From positions 186,001-250,000 of the forward strand of contig JABVXU010000004.1 of NCBI GenBank assembly GCA_013365365.1: a DNA stretch of 64,000 nucleotides. The letters run 5' to 3'. A program made the translations under genes and the position numbers. Positions 29,345 to 40,942 of the stretch are shown in pieces (the stretch's first letter is position 1; the number at the start of each line of letters is the position of its first letter). The notes under the pieces were generated by a model. That model was not told where the DNA came from. It saw nothing but the letters and a program-made list of their open reading frames with translations, and searched no databases. The stretch comes from Cruorifilaria tuberocauda. Taxonomy: Eukaryota > Nematoda > Chromadorea > Rhabditida > Onchocercidae.

Positions 29345-30324
29345 CCTTTCAATAGAACACAGTGTTATATGCGTACCGTTAAATGTTCCTAAGCCATGGA
29401 TATTTAAGAGGTCATTTTAACTTATTGATCTTCATGAAATTGGAATAAGAAAGGCAAAATAGCTATCAATCTGAAAATATCTGAAGAGATATTATGGTGA
29501 TCACAATATACAACCAAAATTAATGAGACTAAAGAAAATATTGGCTATGAATGGCTGTTGGAAAAATTAGATCTCTTGATTCACTGTAATGTTTTTGGAG
29601 AAATATTTCGAAATCGCCACGAAAACAACCTTCCACTCTCTAACATTCTTACATCATTTCTCATCGAACATCCAAGCAGCGTAATTTGTAGAAAAGAAAC
29701 CTGAAACGACAGACGGTCCTTCATAATTTCTGGCAATGCACTAATCTAGAAAGTGATGATCTCTGTGAACAATTGCTAGAAAATTTCGAATCATTAAAAA
29801 CTAATTCATTGCATATTTGAATTTAAAGGAAAACATAATTAAAAAAGACCAACGCATAAGTTTCATGACTGAAGAAAAAGAAACAAAGGCAAACTAATGC
29901 TATTTTAAAACAGATAGTATGCAGCGCAGATTGCTCTTGCCCAGAACGACGAGATGTTTCCCGACCGCGTTTTATGATTACGTGAGACAAAATGTAACGG
30001 GAACAGTACGCGCTGGACAGTGGTTAGTGTTCCGTGTTAGGTCAGTTTACCAGTTCACTTTTACATTTGTATGGTGGATAAAAGATCATTCATGTTGTAA
30101 CAATATATTTTTTTAATTTTTATCAGATATTATCACTGGTTGATGATTTGGGTCTTGTTACTTAAAATTCTTATTTACATACTTATTTCAATATGAAAAA
30201 TGTGTAACTAATTTTTCTTGCAACAGAAAAAGGACGAGAGCTTTGCATACAATTTTTAACCGTAATATTTATGATTACTACTGAATGATCTTCAGATTTG
30301 AAAATCTGAATGACCATAACATTA
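29345..30324. promoter_or_regulatory. Divergent spacer, GNA1-like / CEP97-like
   Basis: About 980 bases between outward-pointing genes. A CpG-richer island at about 29920-30050 stands out from the AT-rich surroundings and keeps one plus-strand frame open. I read it as promoter-proximal DNA rather than a gene, without further proof. Confidence 0.4.
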
Positions 30325-33300
30325 TGGATGATGGAGAAAGTAACCACACAATTGCACAGAATGTAACTACTGCAAGGTTATTCTTAATTTGCGATTTATT
30401 TGGAAATTTTCGGAACTTACACCATACATTATAGTTATAGTTCTTCAAGGAAAGGTGTCGAAGATTACGACAAGTTGTTCACCCAAACTTGTGTTGATCT
30501 GTCTAACAAACAATTGGAGAAATTACCAAATTTACGCCAAAATTATCCAAAGGTGGAAGTGATCAACTTATCACATAATCAATTCAAGTTTATCAATAAT
30601 TTGTCAAAATTCAGTGCGTGTCATGAGGTGGATTTTTCGTCTTAGTTTTGTTCATTTTGAGTAGTTTTTCAAGGCTTATGTAAGGATATTGTCCAATTAA
30701 GTCTCTTCAGTTTCCCTCATTTCGCCGCATTATGCTAACTTTTTGGTGGGGACAAGGCAATTAATGAATTATTTTGCTAAAAAACTAAAAATCTGATCAT
30801 TGTAATAAGAAGCGTCCATGTGATAATCTCTTTTTGCAGATGGATGTTAGTTTTAATGTGTTAGAGCGATTTTCGAGCTTCCTGCCTCTTGCTGATGCTT
30901 TGAAGCATCTCAACATCTCACACAATTCTTTGAGCAATTGTGATAATTTGGCAGCGCTAATACAATTAGTCAGGCTTGATGCAGCTTATAATCATATCCA
31001 GGTTCCGATCTCTTGACAAATCTTGCTAAACCTTCTAATTCATATCAGATTTTCTAGTATAAGGAGCATTTTTTTAGGTTCTTCCACTGCTGGATCGACT
31101 TACGCATCTGACTTATTTGAACATCTCAAATAATCGACTCAGTGTTTTACCGAATTTAAGCAAATTGCCAGTCTTAAAAACTCTCAATTTAAATGAAAAT
31201 GAAATTAGCACGCTAGACGAACTTCATCGGACAATGCCACAATATCTGCAAGATCTCGATATCGGTGCTAATGTGATTACAGATTTACGAGAGGTTATAA
31301 TTATCATTGTTCTCAGTTGATGGAAATAATTTTATATTATTTATTATAAAAGTGCAAAGTAAATATCCATATAGCGTTTTTTTTACTTTATAATGTTTTA
31401 GGCTCAATATTTAGTATGTCTAAAGAACATACGATCTGTAGTATTTGCGGATAATCCGTGTGTTCGCTTGGAAGGTCGTACTTTTTGTTATCGTCCATAC
31501 CTTTATTGTTGTTGTTTGGAACAACTTAAAATTGTTGATGGAAAGGAACTCAGTGAGACCGAAATTATTAAAGATATGTTGTTTATTGTATTTATTACGG
31601 AAATTTGTATCACAGTATCATTTAACTACCGGATGACTGAATGAAATATTGTTTTGTGTCTCATATTCATGTTTGCTATTACTGTTAAAAAAACTTGAAA
31701 TACAGTAAACGGCATAAAAAACATAAAAAACAATCAATTTTAGATCGTAAATCATTGTTTCAGGTGAAGAATTACATACCCATGCAAAAATACGTCGTAT
31801 GCAAACACATGCTCAACTCTGTGCTTATTTAGAAAAGGAATGTCCAGAAGATTGTCACCATTCATTTTCAACAGATGATAATCGTTTGATGAAGGCAACT
31901 TCTATCTTAAAATAGCTCGACAATATACAAGTCATTTTGAACTTTATGAAGTTTCGGAAAATGTTCTTTTTTCGTAACATTTCTGAAGCGCGTGTGGAGA
32001 ATATCATCTCTATATTTAGTTTTTACAGATTTTGAAGAAAAGACGTGAATATGCGTTACGGCTTAAGGATGATACGACGAGTGAGGAATCAACGGCAACA
32101 ACCGTTTCGCCGTATAGAGAATGGCTTTCCAAATCAGTATCTTCTCTATCGAATCGTCTAGAATATAATAGTTGCACCACGAAAGAAAAGAAAGAAAACT
32201 GTGCACCTTTGGCTGATATTAATAATTTATCATCTCTGTCGACAAAGTACGTGTATCGCTATAATTTTATGAATATTTTTATGTATTTTTGATTTTCGGG
32301 AATTCTTTTCAAAAAGTAATGCATTAAATTTTTCTGGAATATTCATTTTTCATTACAGGTAACTTAAACAATATAATTTAATTGAAACATGGATACTTAA
32401 TGCTTTTTTCTTGCAATATTTTGACATAATTTATTTAATATTGCATAAATCATTTCTAGAATCAGTACGCCTTCAATTTCTGCAAATTCCATTGTTTCGT
32501 CTTCAACCATTACTTTATCAGCTCCATCAATTTCATCATTCACTCCACTCAGAACTCGTATTCAGTTAGTTATGCATTTCAGTTCTTCCCAGGATACATT
32601 TTAAAGTTTATTCTTTTTCTTTCTTATGTTCAACCCACATTGATGACAAGTTGTAGGGGAAGACTGCAAGGTAAATCGGTTCAAGTTCATAAAAATCCAG
32701 TCATAACAAGCAGCACACCGAAGAAAGGCGGTATTGTTGATCAGTCCAATTGGAGGTTTTTTGAAATGATATCTTTAGTTTATTCAAATTTTTTATTATG
32801 ACTTTTTATTGAATTTTTCCTGTGCACGACGCAAGAATTTATTTTTCTCTTTGACAACTCGTTACTTATCACTTAATTTTTATTTCATAACTGCCGAATC
32901 TATTTTAAAATACAATTAGTGAACAAACACAACCATACATATTTTTCAAAAGATCCAGAACTTTCCTCTATCAATGAATTAAAAAGTGTAAAATGGAGTT
33001 ATTATTATTGGAAAAATATCGCTTGATAATGACCATATTTTCAGTGAGAGACGTCAAAAATCATTGATAAAGGACATTATCAGCGATCCACCTAACAGAA
33101 TAAAGGTTATGATTTAACAAATGTATGCATCTTTTAATGCTCAGTCTGAGCCAAATAATATTAATCTCACAACATGATAAATACACGACAAACACATGAT
33201 AAATAACTCTTGCGATATTATATAACAGTACAAAATAAGTTGTTTTTAGGTTTGCTATTGACCGTCATTAATAATTTAATCTTAATTCTGAAAATTATTC

Positions 33301-34608
33301 AAAGCACCATCAATTGCATACCAAATTATGTCAAATAATTTTATCACTTCAGACTTCTATTTTTTCTGAATTAGTTACACAGAACCCGAGTTATCGCTTT
33401 AGTCCTACGAGAAATTCTAACGAAATCTCGTTTGTAAGTGCTCGAAGATATAGCGAAAAGGAGAAGAAAGCCGCTTTACTTATTCAAGTACTTTGTTTTT
33501 GGTTCTTACATAGAAAATTATTTACATAGCAAAAAGGTTGTCATATGGGTTTTACGTAGCAATTATTATATTTTGTCATTATTCAAACTCGCAATATTTG
33601 AATTTCAGTCATGGTGGAGAGGTATGAAGGTTCGAAAAATATACCGAGTACCTTTCCTCCAAAAGCGTGTTCAACGCTTTGAAACATTGCTCAGGGAAAA
33701 GTCAAACATAATCATGAAGCTTCAAAATCAGTTTTACAATTTGGAATGTGGTATTGAAACAATAATAGCTGAAAACAAAAGGCAAGCTTTGAAGATTGCA
33801 GAAATGCAACAATGCTTGACGGTAGGTTCCAAAATTCCGATCTAAGTAGTCGTAAAATTTCCAGCATCTAGTAAATATACCATATATTACATATATATTA
33901 TGTTACAATAAATTATCGCTTTTGCAGCATATCGCTGAAACATGTAATGAGCGTCAGAAACAATTCATGAATAAATTGTTGCCAGTTCCCGATGAATTGA
34001 GGTATGTCCGGAAATCGGAGACTGAAGTATTACTGCAGTGGCAGAATCGTCAACATTTGCAAAAATGGACAAGTTTGTTTTATTCGCTAATTTCATCAGT
34101 TTCGATATGGGTTTGATAAAAAGTCGTTAAGAAATTCAGACTACTTGAAATGTTTAGTTAAGTTCAAGAATCCAATGAATAATTTTAAGGGTATTTGATA
34201 ACTGTGAACGGCAATCCATGCGGAACAGTTAGAGGTGCTCACAAAAAAGCTCTAGTTACAGATTTAGATCCAGCAAAAGAAACTATGTAAGTAATTTGAT
34301 AGCATTTTCAGATTTACATTGTGCTACTGCGCATCCACCATTATTAGTCCTATGATTACTTTGCTTTTCGTCATCTATGGCTGTATAATTAAATGAAAAC
34401 TTTCAGCGTAAGAATGCAGTGTATTTTCAATGAGTTTAGTGGAGATATTTCCGAATGTTTAGTCATTCCTTCACACAAGCAGGTTTGTCGAATTGCATTC
34501 TCAAAATAAACATTTTGATCTGTGACGTTTGTTGTAACTTTTCAGGAAAAAAGTCTTGCCAATAAGGATCAAATGGAACCAAAACAGGCTGAATTTGATC
34601 TGGATTAA
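30325..34608 (+). CDS. CEP97-like protein: leucine-rich repeats, IQ motif, coiled coil, C-terminal FN3-like module
   Basis: The start MDDGESNHTIAQ (30325) splices in phase into the repeat region. LRR/LRRCT exons (30440-31790) contain CVDLSNKQLEKLPNL, VINLSHNQF, HLNISHNSLS, YLNISNNRLSVLPNL, LNLNENEIS and DLDIGANVITDL. A cap follows with FADNPCVRL, TFCYRPYL, LEQLKIVDGKELSE and LCAYLEKECPE, which matches CEP97 closely. A Ser/Thr-rich linker (32030-32760) follows. Then come an IQ-type helix (KKAALLIQ near 33470; SWWRGMKVRKIY near 33610) and a coiled coil (KSNIIMKLQNQFYNLE). The exons from 33928 to 34480 look like a fibronectin-III fold: PDELRYVRKSETEVLLQW, GYLITVNGN, LVTDLDPAKET, VRMQC. The end is AEFDLD. 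CEP97 partners CP110 at centriole tips and restrains cilium formation. The LRR/IQ match is strong; the FN3 call is moderate. Confidence 0.8.
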
Positions 34609-35975
34609 CTAACTTCACCTATTTAGATTGATCTCAACTCTTATAAAATCCGTTTGACAATTTGCTTTTTTTTGTTTCTAATTAGCATAATTTCAACAAA
34701 TTCAGCGTCGGTTGATTCATGTGATTCCTTTCGAAGTTCCACTTTCCACTTTAATTTCATCTTATCTTTCTCATTTAGGATAGTAGTATACAGTTCGCGA
34801 GAGTTGCGTCGACACAGTTTTTTATTTCTTATTATCTTGTAAAGATCATATTTTTATTTCATGAGAAATGAGTTTGGGGTTTGAGTAGTTATTTCAGAAT
34901 GATCAAAAGCTTAATTCAAAAAATTTCACTGCGCTTGAAGAAAGAATTTCTTCGCAGTTTTCGCTATGTTATTAATTTTATTGAATGATTAGATCTTCGA
35001 AATTTTTAATATCTCAATTTTTTATTGGTAATTGTTTGTTATTCAGTAGTATCGCTTTCTTTGCAGTCCTGTACTGTTAACTGTGCGGCATTACCTTTGG
35101 TTGAGTACATTTCACTTTGAATTCCATTCAAGTTTTAAGTTTTTGCCTTTATAGAATATTATTGCTTCCATGTATTGATAACGCAATAACAAAATGCATT
35201 TCCATATCTGTTCATTATTGATATATATTTCTTTATAAATGAGAGATGCGTGCCGATGCTGTACTTTCTTAAATATGCTACTTTTTGCTATTTCAAAATT
35301 TTCTAGTTCCCACCTCCAGTTGTGGACCTCATTTAATAGGTTAATGAAAGGCATTGAAGAATCTGTCGGAAATCAGTGCATTTGAAGGAAAGCTGGAGAG
35401 AACGCCTATAAGGTAGGTTGAGCAGAAGTGATATATCAGCGCTTCCAGGTTAAAATTCATATAACGAGTTCTGATCTGGAACGAAATGAAATTTTTAGTT
35501 TCCATTTTGTTAATTTGAAGGATTTTAAAATTAGTATAGTCTGATGGGAAGTTTCTAAAAATTTTAAATTTTCAAATGAATGAATAATCGGGGTAAGCAG
35601 CATCGCAGCGAAAGCCAAGAATGGCTGGTCATTAATTAAAGTTATAAATACGGGAACATTGGCCGAGGCTTTACCCCGTAATAGCAATAACCCGAGATGC
35701 CGGCGTTTCACAGCGCTCAAGTTAATTGGTATATATGTACGGCTGTAATTGGTTGAGTGTGAGGGGTCATCGTGAGATCGTAATATCATGATCTCAGCAA
35801 CTTTCCCTGTTTGATAATAGTTCAAGGGTATAATGTTGACGATAAAAAAATCTAGTTCTTTGTTTGAATAATTAGACTTTGGCAGTACTTGAGGTGCAGA
35901 TTCCTTAAATTTATCGTAAGACGCTACTGTAATATATTATATCATAATTTTTGGTTTTTCCTCGGAAGTTCCAGA
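34609..35975. promoter_or_regulatory. Spacer upstream of the coiled-coil gene, with dyad element
   Basis: About 1.4 kb between two plus-strand genes. A GC-richer block (about 35630-35800) contains a CAACCAAT box (reverse strand, about 35745) and a near-perfect palindrome at 35773-35796. A minus-strand open frame (35457-35825) covers this block but has no recognisable domain. I treat the block as promoter DNA of the next gene. Confidence 0.4.
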
Positions 35976-38900
35976 ATGCCACTGGTAACAGATGATTTGG
36001 ATGTAAAATATGGAGTAGTGGATCAGAATGATGTGGCTGACAAGAAGAAACGGAAAAAATGGAAGGGAAGGACACTGGAAATCGACTTCCCATTTCATTC
36101 GAATGAGTTAATTCAGTGGGTTGATGTAGTCTTGATCTCTCTCGAGATTGAGGAATTCCATCTTTTCATCTTAGAAAAAATAAGCATTAAAAAAGTGGTT
36201 GATATTTTTGTTATTTTTGCGCACAAAAAAAGTTTTTTGAAGTGAGGTGCATGTCCTTATTTATACCCCCATAAATGTAGGATGATAATATATCGAATTT
36301 TGCTGTTTTAAATTTTTCATTAGAAAAGCCATATATTTGACTATTGGTTTCACTTGTATTGGAATTGATTTTGCATGTTTCATATCATGACCTTCTTCCT
36401 GAAACCCAACAACAATCAGTGAAGTTAATGCCTTTCAGGAAGTAAATTTAGCGTGTTTCAGATCATATGAATCTATCATTTACTGCAATACAAACAATCA
36501 GAAAGTTTTACCCGCTTATTCTGCTGACATTGCTCCAGTAGGAAATAATTGTTCAAATGATACAATTAGTCAACTTTTGCCTATTGTCAGGGATGCTATA
36601 CAGTGAGCGTAATTTCTTTGTTTATTCAACATTCTAACGAGACATTCTAATCGTTCTGTAAATGTAGATTGGGTAAAAAGACGAGAGATGTAGCTAAGAA
36701 TGGTGCGGAGGGGAGTTGTTTATAACATTTACGGGAAGGGAGATTAAAGAATGAAAGCTATATAAATAACAAAAGGAAGGTCTTACATGTCATAAAAACC
36801 TTTTACGTTTGAAAATCTGAATCATGTAAAAATATGAAAAAGAATGTGGAAGAAGAGCGAAATTTTTAGTACGTTAGCTGACGGTCGTATTACATTGTTT
36901 CTTCCTGGAATTAGCGAGCGCTCGCTATACTACAAAATTAAGAAGAAAGAAAACTTGCCGAAAGATATTAGACTCTGAGAATAAGAGTTGCATTTTAGAT
37001 TAATTCTTAAAATAGCAGATTGGATCGTCTGACATTTCAAGGAATTGTTGCATTTCAGGGAATTTTTACGTGATGTTGGCAATCGTGCTTATGAAATAGA
37101 AGAAATCATTAATTTCTTGAAATTATCAGCAATTGCACCACATTATAAACAAATGCTGAACTCCTTAAGTAATGCACAGCTATGTAGGCTTTTTGAAAAG
37201 TTGAACATATTTCGCATATCATATGAAGAATCGAGGACGGTTCTTCAAATGGCAAGTTTGGTTTCATCTAGTTCCATCCATCTTTTAATTAATATAGCTG
37301 ATTTTTGCTAGGAAAGCTAAGGGATAATGAAAAGCAGAGCCTCTTCACAATTCAATAATAATTGCGATAAATATTAGTAAATTTTATCACTGTTTTCAGA
37401 TTGATAAACAATTGCACCTTTCTTGTTGTGACACGACCTTGTCACCAAGTATTTCTTTATCTAATGCTGATAATAGTAACCAGTTATTGACATTAATGAA
37501 GGGTACTTTGAATAGTACTTCAGACGCTTCTGTTGCTCAGACTAAACCTCTCTCTCCAATTACAAATGATTTCGCAAAGTACTCAATTTTTTAATTTCCT
37601 AATTCATTGTGAAATTCAACAATAGATATAAAATATTCATGTTATTCAAATATTTTCAGCAGATCACCACAGCAGTATTTAAATAGAACAGAAACAATGA
37701 TATCAGAACTTGATTGCGTAATTAATTCTTATCAAAAAGATATTGGAGGCACGATGGTTCACAAACGTTTATCTGCGGTAAATCCTTTTCATTGTTTCAT
37801 ACGTTCTTATACATTCTCAAACCACAGTGTTAATTCTTCAACTGAGAAATGGATCACATTATTGAAATGAAGCAGGTCAGAATAGAATATGAGTGAGACT
37901 TGAAGTTCAAATCGAAAGAAAAATTTTTCAGTGAAAAAGTTTAAACGGAATATCATTTTTTAAAACTTAACTCAATAAGCAGGTAAATATAAGCTTAGAA
38001 TTTTATTTTTAGTTTATTTATTTATCTGAATTTAGGATGAACTTCTTGTTCAACAGAATGGGGATATTTTTTATGACCAAAACACTGAAGTTATAGATCG
38101 GAGGATGCTATTGCAGGATGCAAGATTTCATTTGGAGTAAGATCGTTTTTAGATTTCATACTCTATTTGACTGGTGTCAGAATTTTAGGATTTTATTTGC
38201 TTTTTCTAATTTCTATGCATAGGGAGAGAATATCGATATTGATTGTTGATTGAAATATTAAAGTTTTCGCCATACTGTGTTATCATTTTCAGCTACATTA
38301 TGTATCATAATAACTTTTATGGAATAATTTTGCGTAATTGAAATTTTCAGACGGCGATTTATAGAACAAAGATTGAAAGATATGGAAAAAAAATACGAAG
38401 AAAGATTATCTAATGTCTCTTTAATGTTAAGAAAAGCCTATGTAAGTTATCATTCACTTTCAAATTTATTGTTCCATAGGGATACTAACTTAACTATAAT
38501 TCTTAAAGTGCAAATCATTAAACAAATGAGCTAGTGCGAACTAGTACTGTATGTAAGAGGTCACTGCTTTTGTTTAAATGTTTTTCAGAAAGAAATATTA
38601 GATTTACGTTTGGGGAAAGCAAAAGCATTAGCAAATAAAAGAATGGCACAGGCTGAACTTGCATTAAAACATGCGAATGTAATACACAGCAGGTCGACTA
38701 TTTTAAATCCTTGTATTTGTTTCACTATTATAAGATTTTTTTGTGAAAGATAAGTAATTATCATCAAAATATTTTTCTTAATTGGATGATGCAAAAAGCA
38801 GATGGAATGCAGAGAAAAATTATCATTGCATTAAGTTCTGGATTTAATTATGAATTTCTGTAATTTTAATTATTTTTGCTAGATAGGCTTTTATTATCGT

Positions 38901-40942
38901 GCAAACCTCGGCTATGCTTGAACTAACTATTATTCTAAGAAACAGATTAAAATTTTAGGATTTGAAAAATAAATTTATGTCTTTCAAAGTCTAGAATTTT
39001 AATGAAAACATTGAAACACATGGCACTTTGTGTTTTGTATTTTTATTGCATTTTTAGGGTCGGAGATGAAACTGTCAAGTCAGATATAAAACAAATGGTA
39101 AGGCAGTGGGAGCAGATACTCAACGATTACAAAGCTTGGCATGCTAATTTAGATGTTTGTTTCTATATTTGTTAGTGATGAATAGTGACATAGTTTAAAG
39201 CAGTTAGCCATTTCATATTTTAAAGCATTGTAATATTTTTTCTAAAAATTGTAAAATCTCCTTTTTTGCAAAAAGATTCATATAAACTTGATGGGGTATG
39301 TTTTTATCGATGACTGAACAAAAAGTGATAAAAATTGCAGAAAATAGTGGATGGTCAGAAGGCGCAGGTAGATTCAAATTATCATTTCGATGAATTAGCC
39401 CTTCTTTCGGTTAGTTTTGAGGCACTTTTGATGTAAAATTTTTTTGCACATGTAAAATTTATGGTGCTCGTTCTAACGGAATGAGCTTAAGCTCTCGATG
39501 CCAAAGTAAAAGTATATTGCAGCCACCGGATAATATCCCATGTGCTCCACAGTTGCCTCCCAATGCTTTGAAGTATTTTCAACAACTTGAATTTGAATGC
39601 AATTCTAGTGATCCGTCTTCGGAACTTCTTGTATGCTTACAGATTTGTATTTGGAGTTTTTTGTATAGCTAAAAGTTCTAAACAAAATATTTCCTTTGAG
39701 TTTTTCGTCATGATTTTCTGCTGCGGATAACAGGACAATTTTATCACCTAAAATAAATTTCAGACGCTAAGAGCAGTCCGAAAGCACGAATTTTGAAACA
39801 ACAGAGAAAATTTTTAACATTTTAACTACAGTATTAATTTGACAAGTTATGTTCTTCCTATTAATAATCATTTAGCGGGTAATTGGTCCGCCAGTTGGCT
39901 TTGAGAAGGAAACCGTAGCAGGTAATCGATTTGGTGCAATTGGGCAACCCGCTCCTCCACCACAAAGGAAGATGTTCACTGAAGCACAAATAAATAAATT
40001 AGTTTGTATATTTCTTTACATTTTTTCCTACTTTCCACTTATTCTATATTAATATTTTATCTCACTTGACGCATGTTTCATTTTCATTACTTTTTCTGCC
40101 CATTTATAGGTTGAGAAGACGCTGGAGCATTTTCAAGACACTCATGGAAGTACTTCAAATTTGAGCTCGTATGTTTTAAGCTACTTTGAATTCATCTCAT
40201 AATTAATTTTAAATCTATATGTTTTACTTTGAAAAACATTTTTTCAGAGAAGAAATTAGAAATGTACTGAATGAATTTGAATTGCGTCCTTTATTGCTTA
40301 CATCAGATATAACTTTTCCTTCTGTTCTTTCTCAAGTAAGTTCGTATGGCTTAATTTTTTAGTCCTATTTGAATTTTTTATGTGTAATAAGAAGAAAACA
40401 AATACGGTAGGTGACGTATCATGAAACAAAATTAAGGAAATTTTTATCTAAGTTATATTGAAATATCAATAAATTAAAGCTTTTTTTTCTCTTCACATCC
40501 GGAGCTTTTTTTATCAGATGAAAATTCAGCTTTGAAGAAAATTTGTTGAAAAATTTACCTATGATTTAAGATTCTTAGTAGTCTTTCACTGATGCTAAAT
40601 GCGCATCTTCTCTCTCTCGATTTCTCTTTCTTTCTCTGGTTTTATCACTTAACCAAATAAAATTATATATCCCGCTTGTTTGTGTTTAGAGGAACTGTGA
40701 GAGGAAGATATATAAAAAAAAAAGAGTTCAGTTACCAAACACGATATCTTAGAGGCAAGAAAATACTTTAAATTCGTAACTTCAATAAACAATTGCAGGT
40801 AATAAAACGAGTTATGGAATTAACTGGTGTTAGTGACGGAAAAAATAGTAGTCAACCGGGCACGCCATGCTGGACATCGTTATCATCTGAGCACTCTGTA
40901 ACTTTTTCACCTCCTTTCGCTAAGATCGAGATAGCGGAATAG
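35976..40942 (+). CDS. Unrecognised coiled-coil protein
   Basis: I do not recognise this family. Exons with matching phases: 35976-36115, 36462-36602, 37059-37251, 37400-37578, 37660-37777, 38036-38136, 38351-38441, 38589-38692, 39058-39154, one from 39341, then less certain ones up to the stop at 40942. The ATG follows GTTCCAG. The N-terminus is charged (KKKRKKWKGRTLEIDFPF). A helical region follows (VRDAIQEFLRDVGNRAYEIE; AQLCRLFEKLNIF). After a Ser/Thr-rich stretch there is a long coiled coil (RRFIEQRLKDMEKKYEERL; KEILDLRLGKAKALANKRM; VRQWEQILNDYKAWH). A Pro-rich segment (GQPAPPPQRKMF) and a Ser-rich tail end it. No membrane segment or signal peptide is visible, so it is probably a cytosolic structural or adaptor protein. 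The intron after 37251 starts GC, not GT. Its position after a CEP97-like gene is suggestive of centrosome work but proves nothing. Confidence 0.75.

Noticed and set aside
29919..30116. 65-codon plus-strand frame before the CEP97-like gene
   Set aside because: Sits in a CpG-rich divergent promoter. The CEP97-like start at 30325 joins its next exon in phase without it.
35457..35825. 122-codon minus-strand open frame
   Set aside because: It covers a GC-rich promoter-like block, has no recognisable domain and no clear splice structure. Not strong enough to call, though not excluded.
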